A DNA stretch of 60,077 nucleotides from Chara braunii (taxonomy: Eukaryota > Streptophyta > Charophyceae > Charales > Characeae). The notes under the pieces are model-generated. The model was not told the origin of the DNA. It was given only the letters and a program-made list of their open reading frames with translations, and searched no databases. The DNA lies in the NCBI GenBank assembly GCA_003427395.1, contig BFEA01000064.1:3167335-3227411 (forward strand), read 5' to 3'. Within the stretch, counting starts at the first letter, position 1, and each line of letters begins with the position of its first letter. The translations under genes and the position numbers were made by a program. Shown here one piece after another: positions 36,004-47,499 of the stretch.

Positions 36004-36041
36004 CTGTCTCTTATACACATCTAGATGTGTATAAGAGACAG
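36004..36041. other. Nextera mate-pair junction adapter
   Basis: CTGTCTCTTATACACATCT followed directly by its reverse complement. This is the doubled Tn5 mosaic end used as the circularisation adapter in Nextera mate-pair libraries. It is a synthetic contaminant; the translated peptide SYTHLDVYKRQ is its signature. Confidence 0.99.
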
Positions 36042-38667
36042 ACAGTGGGTTGTACTTGGGCGGAGAGAACACATGGCACTGTGGAGGAGTCCGCACAGGT
36101 GCCCTGCTTGGGCTGCACGTATAGAACCTTTCTCCACTTTGGTTTCAGAAGTACTCATTTGAATACTCGTTGTTGTCACAAAGGTCTGCATAGGGACCCA
36201 TTTAGCATGGGCGCATGAGGCAGGGTTCCGCAGTAGGCCTGCACCCTCCCATCCGACAGGGCATCGAGAACCGTCCCAGCGACAGAAACAGGTGCAGAAT
36301 GAGGGGATTGTTCACTTAGAACCCCTCTCCACCTTGGTCCCGAAGTCCCATTGGAATGTTCGACGCCACCACTAAGATCTGAATTGAAAACCCGTTTCGA
36401 ATAGCTTGCGTCTGTGGCCATACAAAGTGGGTTTGTGCCTTCCACTAGGTACAGTTTTGGAAGCTGTTGCTACGGAGGCACATGTCGTAGGCTGCAGCAT
36501 CATCCGTTGTTGGGTGGATCACTTTCGACAAGCGAGTTGCTACATACTGCTTAGTGAATTTCGACCTACATGACTACCGCTAGCAGGTCGGCGTTAGTCA
36601 AACACGTCTTGCAGTATTTGAGTTAGCACGCAGGTTGGTGCTGGCAGTGAGGCTTGTGAAGCTGTAGGAGAAAAAGTACGGAGGCAGTGGAAGGATGGCC
36701 TGAATCCTGACGACGAGTTGCATTAGGTGCATACGAAGAAAAGGGGGGGACACTGCGAAGGCATCGAGAGACGGCTATGGTTGTAGTCGAGAGTGCATAA
36801 CTCGCTCATTCCGCGATGAAAATGAATGAGGAGAAGTGGTAGGCAGGGGGGTTTGCCTTGGGCGAGCGCGAGGGATAGGTTAGTTTTTGCAGTAAGTTAG
36901 TAGAAGATGAGATAAACAAGAAGAGATATGCGCAGATATGGAAAAAAAGGAAGAGATGACGATGACTGAAAGTACATAACGCTCTTAATCTTTGACTGAT
37001 TCCGATGAACTAAGACCCGATTCTAAGAGTTTAGGGCGGGGCGAACGTGGATTTGAAGTCAGCTTAGCTAAAAAACTAGTAGGAAGGAAGTTAGTAAGGG
37101 AAAGGCATGCGCGAGAGTAATCGTAAAGGTGGATATGTCTGCGTGAAAAGAATGAAGATCTTGCTAGATTCTTAATGAAAATCGAGTAGGAGACTGACCG
37201 AAGGTTCTTGGGCGGGGCGAACCCGATGTCGGCATTAGTTTTGGCATTGGGGCGTTAGATTGGTAGGTGTAGGCATCAGTGGCTGCGCATGAAGATCAGT
37301 TGAGCGAGCGCAGAAGAATGGTAGCGTCGGGTTTGTATTTGGTTGGGCCTTAAGGGTAGATTCAGGAGACGTTCTTCTCGGACTTATGACAGAAAGTGCA
37401 TGACATTTCTACTCTTTCAACAACGAAGGTGGCGATCTTCATCATAGCGAGCGACCTTTTTCAATTGTGACATGATGCGGATCATCACCAATCGGGATTC
37501 TGATTGGCCAATGCGACTCCTACCATGTTTGCTTCTTTCTCAATTGAGTGAGGTCATGTTCTCAGTGTAGTGATGCTCGACACAGGCTGTGCTCACCTTC
37601 TCGACTGTGGTACGGCGAAGCCTTCTCCCCGTATTTGTTTTCCTTGGCTAGCACTGAGCGTCGCTGCTTGCGTTTCTGGACCGGTGTATCAGGTTATGAT
37701 TTAACAGAAGAAATCATTGCGACTTTGCTCATCTTGTGGACGAAGAGAGAGGGTTTACCTTGGGGATTGAGCTGACAAGACGAGATGGGTCGGAAGTCTG
37801 GTTGTGGAGAAAACCAAGTACGGTTACAAGCCAGGGCTTATCCTTCCGTGTTTTAGCGGCGGATTCTATCAGGCTTGCTCGTCTTAACTAATTGGAGGTA
37901 GCGAGAGGCAGGTCACAGAGTGAAAGACTTACCTGTGATTAATATGTTGCCCATCCGATCGACGGACCAAAAGCGGTGAAAGAGGTCATTGAGGGAGCTG
38001 GAGGTTTACCTGTTGATTGGGAACGACGCACTTGCTAAAAAGGGAAGCACTGACGTTTTGACTGTCAGCTTACGGAACAACGCTGCTGCATATCTCGCTG
38101 CCACCGTTGTTGCAACTGATTACTGTTGCAGTATTCCGACAGAGTACTGTGTTTTGTTGTGCGCAATGTCGTGTCATGCTACTTTGCTATATCCTGTTGA
38201 GTCTGGTTGTGGGCGGACTGAGTTCTGTTGAGGGGAGAGGTCTTTTGCAGCGATTTAGGGATTCGCCAGAGAATCAATAGGTGGTAGTTTGACTACAGAT
38301 GACTGAGTAGGTTGCGTTTTGTTGTGTGTTGCTATATGTCGCCGATATTCTGGCGAAGTGTAGGGGAGATGTGTACTATTAGAAGGCGACGGTGCTGTCT
38401 GAGATCGGGGTAGTGGGACTTGGTGGCATGATCAGGCTTGTGAAGGGAAGTACCACTATAGCTTGAAGCTTTGGCATAATACTGTTTGTCGACAGTTTGG
38501 CTTTGGTGGACTCACGGTTGCGCATGTTGGCCGTTATTGCAAGGCCCTCCGAATCTGAAGATGACAAGGCCCTTTCCTGGGAGTTGAGTTTGTCCCCCTC
38601 CTTTATCTCGAGCGTCTGAGATCCCTCCTTCTGCCCTTCTTAATCTAAGTCTTATCTTGTTCTGAGA

Positions 38668-38793
38668 GGAAGGCGGCAGGCGGGATTGCAACCCGTAGGA
38701 TCGCAACAAGACTCTATGGGGAGTCAACCCACCGATTGCGAGAGCTCTGCCGGAACTCGGGAGGAGTTCTGGAGGCAGGGAACCATCAGGTAC
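38668..38793 (+). repeat. conserved GC-rich block of giant repeat
   Basis: Counterpart of 12,199-12,328: begins GAGGAAGGCGGCAGGCGGGA and contains GTTCTGGAGGCAGGGAAC. Confidence 0.75.
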
Positions 38794-39041
38794 ACGTCTC
38801 TTTGTCTGTATGACCCCACTATACCCCTGTTTGACTATTTCCTCTTAGTTTTTACCGGTGTATGCATGTGTTCCACTATGACTTTTGTTTTCTTTTCAAG
38901 ATCTAATCCAACTGAATGAAAGTAATGCGTGTGACAAATTTAAGTTTCTTCTTTATTTTTGACTGAAAGCGGACTAAGGGATGAACTGGGGAAGGAGGGA
39001 GGAAGACAATGTGCATGCGTTTGACCAGGTCAACCAAGGAT

Positions 39042-39748
39042 TGGGCATTGTTTCTAAGCTGAATGACCCGTGGCTATGTTTGTTTGAATGTTTTCTGAAG
39101 GACCAGGCATTGTTTCTAAGTTGAATGGCCTGGTTCCTGTGTTTAAGTTTGAGGGTTTGTCTGACTGATCTCTGGGACCAAACATTGTTTCTAAGTGAAT
39201 GATTTTTTTTTTGGGGGGGGGTTCTGATTGAAGTTGGGTTAAAGAATCCAACTTCATGCTTTTAACTGTTTGAGAATAGGTTGAGCATTGCTTCTAAGCT
39301 GAATGGTTCAGTCTTCTGTTTTATTTTTTAGGGAGGATTTTTTATCTAAGGCTAAGCATTGTTTCTAAACTGAATGGTTTAGCTTGAAAATCACGCACAT
39401 AACTATAAACTGAGTATAAACAGGAAATACTTTATCTATACTTGCATGTGAACCAGCCGTTGGACATTATTTCCAAGTTGAATGGTCAAACACTAAGCCA
39501 TATCATTAAGAAGAGAAAGAGAAAGTACTAAGTATAATTGGAAGTAATTTGGGCAAGCTGAGCATTGTTTCTAAGCTAAATGGCTCAGTCCCCTTCCCAT
39601 ATTTTCATTTCTTTTGAGAACAAAGACGAAAAAATACTAAGCTGAATGGTCTAGTCTTATGCCCAAAGAAGAGAAAAGTGGTTGTACAACCTGCTCGTGT
39701 GTATCCTAAAGGCAAACTAGACATTGTTTCTAAGATGAATGGTCTAGT
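39042..39748 (+). other. array of covarying hairpins (loop type 2)
   Basis: Nine units with loop close to ATTGTTTCTAAGCTGAATG, each closed by its own stem: GGG/CCC (39,043); ACCAGGC/GCCTGGT (39,102); TTGAGC/GTTCAG (39,281); GCTAAGC/GTTTAGC (39,351); GTTGGAC/GTCAAAC with one mismatch (39,459); CTGAGC/GCTCAG (39,558); ACTAGAC/GTCTAGT (39,716). Units near 39,175 and 39,636 are broken: one lacks its 3' stem beside a T/G homopolymer, the other lacks its 5' half. It occupies the same place as the left array, between the same flanking blocks, but with a different loop. Confidence 0.88.
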
Positions 39749-39989
39749 ACCACGCCATATGTAAGTTGGGTATAAAGGTTAAATTATATGAAAGATTCAT
39801 GAACTATCTATGAGGATTTTGACTTGGGGATGGTGAGAGTACTTACTCCTTATGGTTTGGTATCGCATGTCGTTTAGTGAGATCACTACTTAGTCTGAGT
39901 TTCAGTTGATAGGTAGTTGTTTTAGTTGCTTGCCACGTGCTAGAACCATAGGAGTTAGTTTCAATTCCCGCATTTTCTGAGTTAAGTTT

Positions 39990-40670
39990 ATTTTACTTAG
40001 GTCAATTTCTGCATTTTATGGGATCTTTTATTATACTTGGTCTTGTATAAATCTTGGTAAGTCACTTTCTCTACCAGAAGCGCTGTCGAAATTTCTGAAA
40101 AACCAAGGAGTTAGTCAAATTTTATTTTTTCAAGGTTCGGTTTGTCTGACTTTTTGACTTAGTAAAAATCTTAAAAGCCTCATTTTCTAAAGGGAATGTT
40201 GCCCAATTTTTTGCTACTTTTGGGAGTTAGACAAAAATTTGACTTTGAGAAGTCAAAGTCACTTTAGATTCTGAACTTAGCTTTATATAAATCTTGGATC
40301 AACACTTTTCTAAAGGGTGTACTGCCAAAATTTCTACAAATCTAAGGAGTTAGTTAAAATTTATTTTAGTTGAACTCATGTCTTATTTCTGAGTTCATAT
40401 CTGACTTAGTAAAAAATATGGAAAGACTTCTTTTCTAAAGGGAGCGTTGCCCAAATGTTCACTAATTCAGGGAGTTGGACAAAATTTGACTTTCCAGGAT
40501 TAAATATTATTTTTGTTTTCATATCTGGGTTAGTAATAATTCTGAGAAGACACTTTTCCTACGGGAAACGTTGCCGAAATTTTCTTAGTTTAAAGGAGTT
40601 AAACTATATTTTAACAGATGGAAATTCTGGTAATCCACCCTGAATAGGGGAGATGCTGCCATAGGTCTAC
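39990..40670 (+). repeat. ~122-bp diverged tandem repeats
   Basis: Units marked by CTAAAGGGA, GTTGCCCAAATTT-like words and GGAGTTAG at about 40,075, 40,195, 40,312, 40,438, 40,560 and 40,645. Counterpart of 13,600-14,290. Confidence 0.8.
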
Positions 40671-41581
40671 ATTTTGTTGTGTACTGACTTAGAGGTAGGC
40701 CTAAGCTTAACTTGTAGGGGGACCTTCGGTGAGAATGTGTTATGGAGATTCACTCTCCATACACTGATGATTTAGCTTGGGCATTGACCTGTTTTATGAT
40801 ACAGGCTTTCTTTGGACACTGGATTCAAGATTTGGACTCGATTCAGCTTGATCCCAAGAGAATCATCTTCTGTTATCACTGATAACAGGTCGGTTGCTGA
40901 TTCGTCGATCTACGACTCACCTCCAATTTATCCTCAATACTCAACCTAAAAGGCTTTAGCCCTGGTGGGTTTCATTGTTTTATTAAGGGTTTCACCCGGA
41001 CTTTTATTTGAATGGCCATTTAACAAAAGTACTGAGTATTTAATTATGGAAGATTGGACAAAGGTTGGGGTTTGCATGGCTAAAGCGAGGGGTATGAGTA
41101 TAGAGAATGACCGAAGTTGACTTCGTGTATTGTGTGAACTTTTGATTGACTCTTTGATGTGATTGCAGGTATGTTCTGTGGTTCGGACTTTGGATTTGAT
41201 TGCCTATGATCACATACATATATATGGTTGTAAGGAGTCTCACTGTGATTGTGAGAAATGATCGTCACATACTTATTCTCTACTATATATATACATATAT
41301 ATATATATACCTATGGTTGGGTGTTCGCGTGGTCAAAGGGCCCACACTTAAGGGTTTAATTGAGGTTGAGAATGGGGAAGGGAGGAAACCCCCCTCTATT
41401 TGTTGTATGTTTCTTAAATAAATTTCTTAGTCGGACGTTAGTCCTGAGCCTGGATTCGAGGTCCTTGTCCATTACATCCCAGGTCCTAGACTCTGCATAG
41501 AAAGGATCACCCCCCACGCAGAGTCTATTTGTCATGCCCACCGCGACACTCATCCTAAAGGTCGAAGGTGCCGCAGGGGCC

Positions 41582-41605
41582 GCACGGCTGTTCCTTCAGC
41601 CGTGC
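41582..41605. repeat. short GC-rich hairpin
   Basis: GCACGGCTG and CAGCCGTGC pair perfectly over 9 bp around a 6-nt loop, within the 3' third of the giant repeat. No role known. Confidence 0.85.
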
Positions 41606-42044
41606 AATATCGCGAAGGGGTAGACCTTTACGATACTTTGAGTTTGGCACCTGAGTATCATAAGTAGTACTTGGATCCGCGAAGGACCGCTTGATTATGG
41701 GCACTACATAATGCGTGATCATTGCGACTGTTTGCGTATTCATGCATTGTCAGTCGATATGGGAAGGTCTTGCGTCCAAGCGGTTTTATACTAAGTCTTG
41801 CGCATGTCACCCATCCGATTTTCACATCGGAGAGTTATGGAATAGCTACTAAGGGACTATGCGTGTTGTCTCGTTGTTTGTTCTGTATCGTTCTGTATAT
41901 GTGCGAGTATGTGTATGTTTTATTTTTATGTTCTTTAAAGTAGTATATGAGTGGTGTGTGGGATGCGTCCAAGTTGACCGACGACGATTCGTGCTTGGGA
42001 CCTCAACCCCCAAGGCGTCGGTTTGCGTGCCGGTCCAATAGAGG

Positions 42045-42387
42045 AGTAAAACCGCACGTACCCCCTATGCTACTGCAAACGAGAAACGCCCTCGGCTGGT
42101 CCACCTCTGTGATTGCAGCTGATTAACTTTCGTAATGTGAACTCGTAGCTCGACGGGGATATGCCCCCCGAAGGGAGGTGACAGCTCCCGTAAGGTGGAG
42201 GTAGGTTGTGCCTCGCGTAGGCCCTATCTTGTCGTAGGGGTTCACGAGAGGTATCGTTGGCGCACTCGACCAGGGCGGCTTACGGAGGTTCCATGAGTAT
42301 CGCGATAAGGAATAAGCCAACTCCTGTGTGACGCGGCCGGGAGGGTCCTGCCCTGTTCTGTGCGGTGTCAGACCGATACGCTCAACA
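42045..42387 (+). repeat. 3' terminal block of giant repeat
   Basis: Matches 15,550-15,857 in order: CCGCACGTACCCCCTATGCT, GAGAAACGCCCTCGG, TGACAGCTCCC, GTCGTAGGGGTTCACGAGAG, CTCAACA end. Confidence 0.88.
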
Positions 42388-44450
42388 CCGGTTCTTTCCT
42401 AGTTGCTTCATAGCTCACACATGTGTATGCCTTAGTCTCATACTTGTGCAAGTTCAGTCTCTCCTCACTTGGTCATGTGCCGGTTCTTTCGTAGTTGCTC
42501 CATAGCTCACATATGTGTATGTCGTAGTCTCACTTGTACAAGTTCAGTCTTTCCTCCCTTAGTGATGGGTCGGTTATTTCCTAGTTGCTTCATAGCTTAC
42601 ATGTGTGGATACTTTAGTCTCACTTGTGTAAGTTCAATCCTTTCTCCACTTTGTGATGTGTCGGTTCTTTCCTAGTTGCTCCATAGCTCACATATGTGTA
42701 TGCCTTAGTCTCACTTGTGCAAGTTTAGTCTTTCTCCACTTGGTGAAGTACCGTTTTTTTCCTAGTTGCTCCATAGCTCACATGTTTGTATATTGCACTC
42801 TTACATGTGCAAGTTCAATTTTTCCTCACTTTGTGATGTGGTGGTGTTTTCCTAGTTGCTCCAAAGCTCATGTAGGTGTGTACTGTAGTCTCATTGGTGA
42901 AAGTTCAGTTTTTCTCCCGCTTGGTGATGTACCAGTTCTTTCCTAGTTGCGTCATAACTCACATATGTGTATGCCTTAGTCTCACTTGTGCAAGTTCGGT
43001 CCTTCCTCACTTGATGATGTACGTATTATTTCCTAGTTGCTTCATAGCTCACATATGTATATGCCTTAGTCTCACTTATGCAAGTTCAATCTTTCTCCAC
43101 TTGGTGATGTACCGTTTTTTTCCTAGTTGATCCATAGCTCACATATGTGTATGCATTAGTCTCACTTGTGCAAGTTCAGTCTTTCCTCACTTGGTGATGC
43201 GCAGGTTCTTTCCTAGTTGCTCCATAACTCACATGTATGCATGCTCTAGTCTGACTTGTGCAAATTCAGTATTTTTTCCACTTGGAGATGTACCGGTTCT
43301 TTCCTAGTTGCTTCATAACTCACATGTATGTATGCTCTGGTCTCACTTGTGCAATTTAGTCCTTTCTCCATTTGGTGATGTGTCGGTTCTTCCTAGTTGC
43401 TTTTATAGCTTCACACATGTATATGCTCTAGTCTCACGTGTACAGTTCAGTCCTTTCTCCGCTTGGTGATATGTCGGTGCTTCCTAGTTGCTTCCATAAC
43501 TTCACACACGTGTATGCTCTAGTCTAGCTTGTGCAATTCGGTCCTTTCTCCACTTGGTGATGTGTCGGTTCTTGCTAGTTGCTTCCATAGCTTCACACAT
43601 GTATGTGCTCTAGTCTCACTTTTGTAGTTTAGTCCTTTCTCCACTTGGTGATGTGTCGGTTCTTCCTAGTTGCTTCCATAGCGTCACACATTTGTATGCT
43701 CTAGTCTCACTTGTGCAGTTCAGTCCTTTCTTCACTTGGTGATGTGCCAGTTTTTCCTAGTTGCTTCCATAGCTTCACACATGTGTATGCTCTAGTCTCA
43801 CACGTGCAGTTCAGTCATTTCCCTGCTTTGTGATATGTCGGTGTTTCCTAGTTGCTTCCATAGCTTTACACATGTGCATGCTTTAATCTAGCTTGTGCAG
43901 TTCAGTCCTTTCTCCACATGGTGATGTATCGGTTCTTCCTAATTGCTTTTATATATCACATGTGTGTATGATCTAGTCTCACTTATGCAAGTTCAGTTTT
44001 CTTCACTTGGTGATGTACCGGTCCTTTCCTAGTGCCTCCACAGCTCTACATGTGTGTATGCTCTAGTTTCACTTGTGCAGTTTAGTCTTTCTTCACTTGG
44101 CAATGTACCGGTTTTTTCCTAGTTGCCCCCCATAGCTTCACTTGTGTGTATGCTCTAGTTTCACTTATGGAGCTTACACTTTCTTCACTTGGTGATGCAC
44201 CGGTGCTTTCCTAGTTGCTTACATAACTTCACATGAGTATATGATCTTGTCTCACTTGTGATGTTCACACTTTCTTCATTTGGTAATGTGCCGGTTCTTT
44301 CCAAGTTTCTTCCATAACCTCACATGTATGATACTTCAATCTCATTTGTGCAGATCGATTTTTCTTCACTTGGTGATTTGCTGGTTTAGTTCTTGTTGAT
44401 TCCATAACCTTGTGTGCATGATAGTCTAGTTTCCCATGTACAAGTTGCCC
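42388..44450 (+). repeat. ~91-bp satellite array, right part
   Basis: About 22 units with TTTCCTAGTTGCTTCATAGC landmarks near 42,396, 42,488, 42,578, 42,669, 42,759, 42,849 and 42,939, a 90-92 bp period. Units become more variable toward 44.4 kb. Near-multiples of three create repetitive open frames with a ~30-residue period; these are by-products. Confidence 0.93.
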
Positions 44451-45214
44451 CCCCTGCGCTTTAATCAAACACGGTAAGAAGAAGGTAGGTAGGGGGCCGG
44501 TGTTGCTGCTGCTGCGACTGCTAATACTGTTGATGGGGACTGCTGTAGTTGCTGTTCACACCTGACCAGGCCAGGCTGCCGCTGTTGTGAAACGTTAGTT
44601 GGTCCCCTGGAGCGAAAACCGGTCCGAAGAACTTTAAGGTACCAGTGCGGTCCGGGGCCACCGGTGGCCAACACCGCCAAAATAGGGTTATGAGGACTGT
44701 GACTTCACATACCCCATATCCTAGGCATAGATAGATGGTTTGCAAAATCTGCAGGCCATCAAAGTCCATTTTCCGGCAAAAACAGAAAATGGACTTCCCG
44801 GAACTGTTCACTTAGAACTCAGGCAATGCCCGAAAAAGGCAAGTACGGGCAAACGGCAACAAAACGAAACCAAACTTTATGAAGGTCTTCCATAGAGTAT
44901 AGACAGATGGCCCAGCGAGTTACGTGGGCATCGGACACCGTTTGGGCCACCAAACACATGACTGAATTTCTCGGTTCTCCCGCCCTTAGGAAAATCGACA
45001 AAAATCTGCAAAATCTCCATTTTCGGAAATCTGTGTTTTTCTGCAAAAACTATGTTTTTACAAAACCTTTGTATCCTGTGAAGTATGTGTTTTTTGTGTC
45101 TGTGCGGACCATTTGTCGTTGAAACTGGATTTTCCAAGGTCCGGACTCCGAGGTAACTCCTGGAGAATGCAGCCCATTGCCTAGAAGTAGGGAAAAGTGC
45201 GGGTCACCCCACAC
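44451..45214. other. unassigned sequence with short hairpin
   Basis: AAGTCCATTTTC (44,762-44,773) and GAAAATGGACTT (44,785-44,796) form a perfect 12-bp stem with an 11-nt loop. A CTG run lies near 44,500. Nothing else recognised. Confidence 0.5.
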
Positions 45215-45545
45215 CTCACTTCACCTTCCTCCTCCTTCTCCTCCATCCATCCACCATAGCCATCCACCGCACTTCATCTTCCTCCTCCATCTCCTTCACC
45301 CATCCACCATAGTCATCCACCCCGCTTCACCATCTTCCGCCATCTCCTTCACCCATCCGCCATAGCCACCACCCCACTTCACCTCTATCACCTTTACCCA
45401 TCCACCTCGCTCCACCCTCCTCCTCCATCACCTTCACCCATCCGCCATAGCCACCACCACACTTTATCTTCCTCCTCCACCACCTTCACCCATCCACCAC
45501 AATCATCCACCACGGTTTTTATTCTTCCCCCGCTTCTTTCACCCG
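45215..45545 (+). repeat. ~50-bp minisatellite
   Basis: About seven units built on CTTCCTCCTCCATC, TCCTTCACCCATCC and GCCATAGCCACCAC. Confidence 0.88.
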
Positions 45546-45659
45546 TCCGCCATAGCCGACCGCTTCATCCGCGGCTTGGCGAAAAGAGGAGGAGTCGATA
45601 GGTGGGCCTTAAGTAGGGTGGTAGGGCAAGTAGGGGACAAAGCTTGATTAGGCATAGGG

Positions 45660-45661
<2 letters not shown>

Positions 45662-45745
<84 letters not shown>

Positions 45746-45755
45746 GCGCGCGCGC
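45662..45755. repeat. (CT)n then (CG)n microsatellite
   Basis: About 41 CT units (45,662-45,743), then ACGCGCGCGCGC. It stands immediately before the 115-bp segment misplaced at 35,889, so it probably blocked assembly. Confidence 0.97.
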
Positions 45756-45881
45756 TTTGCCTCCCTCTAGGTTCTCCTTCTTTCCCTCTTCCCCATTTGT
45801 TCCTTTGGTCCTCCCTCCCCTCAACCTCTCGCATACCCCAAATATAACCCTTATCCCTTCCCTCCTTGCATGCAACTAATC

Positions 45882-47499
45882 TCTCTCTCTAACTTGTTAT
45901 ATTGTCAGGGGACGAACAGTGAAAGAAAGTTAACCTCACTTGGTGGAGAAAGAGGGCAAGGGAACGACCGTCGGTCCCTTGTGCCACCAAGAAGGGAACG
46001 AAAGGGGACAATTGAGAACAGTGAACGCAAAACGCTGTGAGATCGAAACAGTGAATTAGTCCAAGGAGGACTAAGAAAAAAGTTTGGTGATAAAAAGGTC
46101 AGTTGACTCAACCAGAACCCGGACTGCATGACTAAAGGAGAGGATGGGTTGACAAAGCAGAAAAAAAAAAATGGAAGGAAGATAGAGACAAAGAAAAAGA
46201 AATTAGGCATGTGGGAAGGGCTATGTGTTGACTCCAATGGGGAATTGTATTGGTCTTTGCATTTGCGTTTGATTGTACAGGTGAGTAACATTGGGATGTC
46301 TTGAGCGGCAAGGTAGGTCGAGCGGCAAAAGAAACGGGAAAGGATAAAGGGTCAAGGACCCTTAATGTAAACTCTACCTATGAGCGAGGCCTCTGTGCAT
46401 GAGACCTTGAGTGTGGAATGAGTGAGGAATGAAGTTTTGAATGATTGAAATGTGAAGTAGCCCTTTGTATGGGGATGAAGGTCCTAAAAGACCAAGGGCA
46501 GGCAACAGAACCATGGATGGGATATGTGGATCGTAAAAGTACATAGAGGCAAAGGGGAAAGATGGCACCGCCGCGCCCCAATGATGTCATAGGACTGTTG
46601 TGTAGGGAAATGGTGTGTGGTCTAAGGATGGCGCTTAGCCCACGCATAAAGGAAGAGAAGTCTCAAAGAGCCCCTGGACTGCTTGAGTATTGGAAGGAGC
46701 AATTGTCAGCGAACACAATGAAAAACCAAAAAAATTACGCTTGCGAAAAGATCAGTGAGACTACCACCCGACGTGAGGGCTGAGCTACATCCCCAATGTC
46801 AAAGCTCTCTCGCTCGATGGCCCACCCCCATCCATCTCAAAGCACTAGGTGGGGGTGACCCCATGACGAATGGTCCGCACCCTAAGCACGAGCGTGGGCA
46901 GGCGGAGTCAACTAGGACCCGCAGTGGGGGCTCGAAAGTCTAACAGGGTTTGGCCGTACAACGGTAGGTAGAATTCAGACAATTTTTTGCATCATCCCAT
47001 GTAGACACAATCAACCTCCTTTGTAAGTATTTTTCTAAACAAACAAATTTCAAGGAAACCAATATCACCTTTCATATGCATGACTGACACAAGTTTCCTT
47101 TACCTTTTATTTTGAACATTCAAAACAAATAGGGTCAAGTAAAGTGTGGGTTCACACGGGTGTGAAGAGGAATCTGAGTCATTCAACTGACCTTAAGTGA
47201 AGTAGATTGTTCCACTCAAGAAAGTCAGATGATATCCCAAATCAAATTGCAAGTTCATACTGACTCAATTCACCATAACGGCTCAAGGCGGTTACCCTAA
47301 TTGCTTGCATCACAATCTGAAGTTGGTCCTAAACGGTCTCAAACGGTCCACCTTTTTGCCCGCAGCATCGAGCGAGTTCAAAACGTCAAACCACTTGTAC
47401 CATATGCCTAAAAAACAAAAATGATGATCTCGCGTGTCAAAACCACCAATGTCGCATGTCCCAATGGTTGTTGCCTCACCCCCACGCATCCCCCCCCAG
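45882..47499. other. unassigned sequence
   Basis: No repeat family, RNA or plausible gene recognised. Confidence 0.4.

Larger units (their letters stand above)
34789..42387 (+). mobile_element. giant repeat element, right copy inserted in satellite
   Basis: A 7.6-kb unit starting TGTCGGTGCGAATACC and ending GATACGCTCAACA, bounded on both sides by the ~91-bp satellite. The consensus satellite word GATGTACCGG reads GTTATATTGG on the left (four of five changes transitions or C-to-T type) and resumes CCGGTTCTTT on the right, consistent with a 4-bp target duplication CCGG. TG...CA ends, a short TSD, no coding sequence, no primer-binding site or polypurine tract next to the ends: best read as a solo LTR or large non-autonomous LTR element. 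It contains a 200-N gap and an assembly artefact at 35,689-36,041. Confidence 0.75.

Noticed and set aside
35988-36218. Small protein containing SYTHLDVYKRQ
   Set aside because: That peptide is the translation of the Nextera junction adapter, a known contaminant signature.
9770-42387. The two giant repeats as the LTR pair of a single 33-kb element
   Set aside because: The right copy is bounded by satellite on both sides with its own short target duplication, no primer-binding site follows the left copy, and the interval holds no gag-pol.
42469-43130. Membrane-protein-like genes with 30-residue repeats
   Set aside because: Satellite by-product: frames shift between units and the composition follows the repeat.
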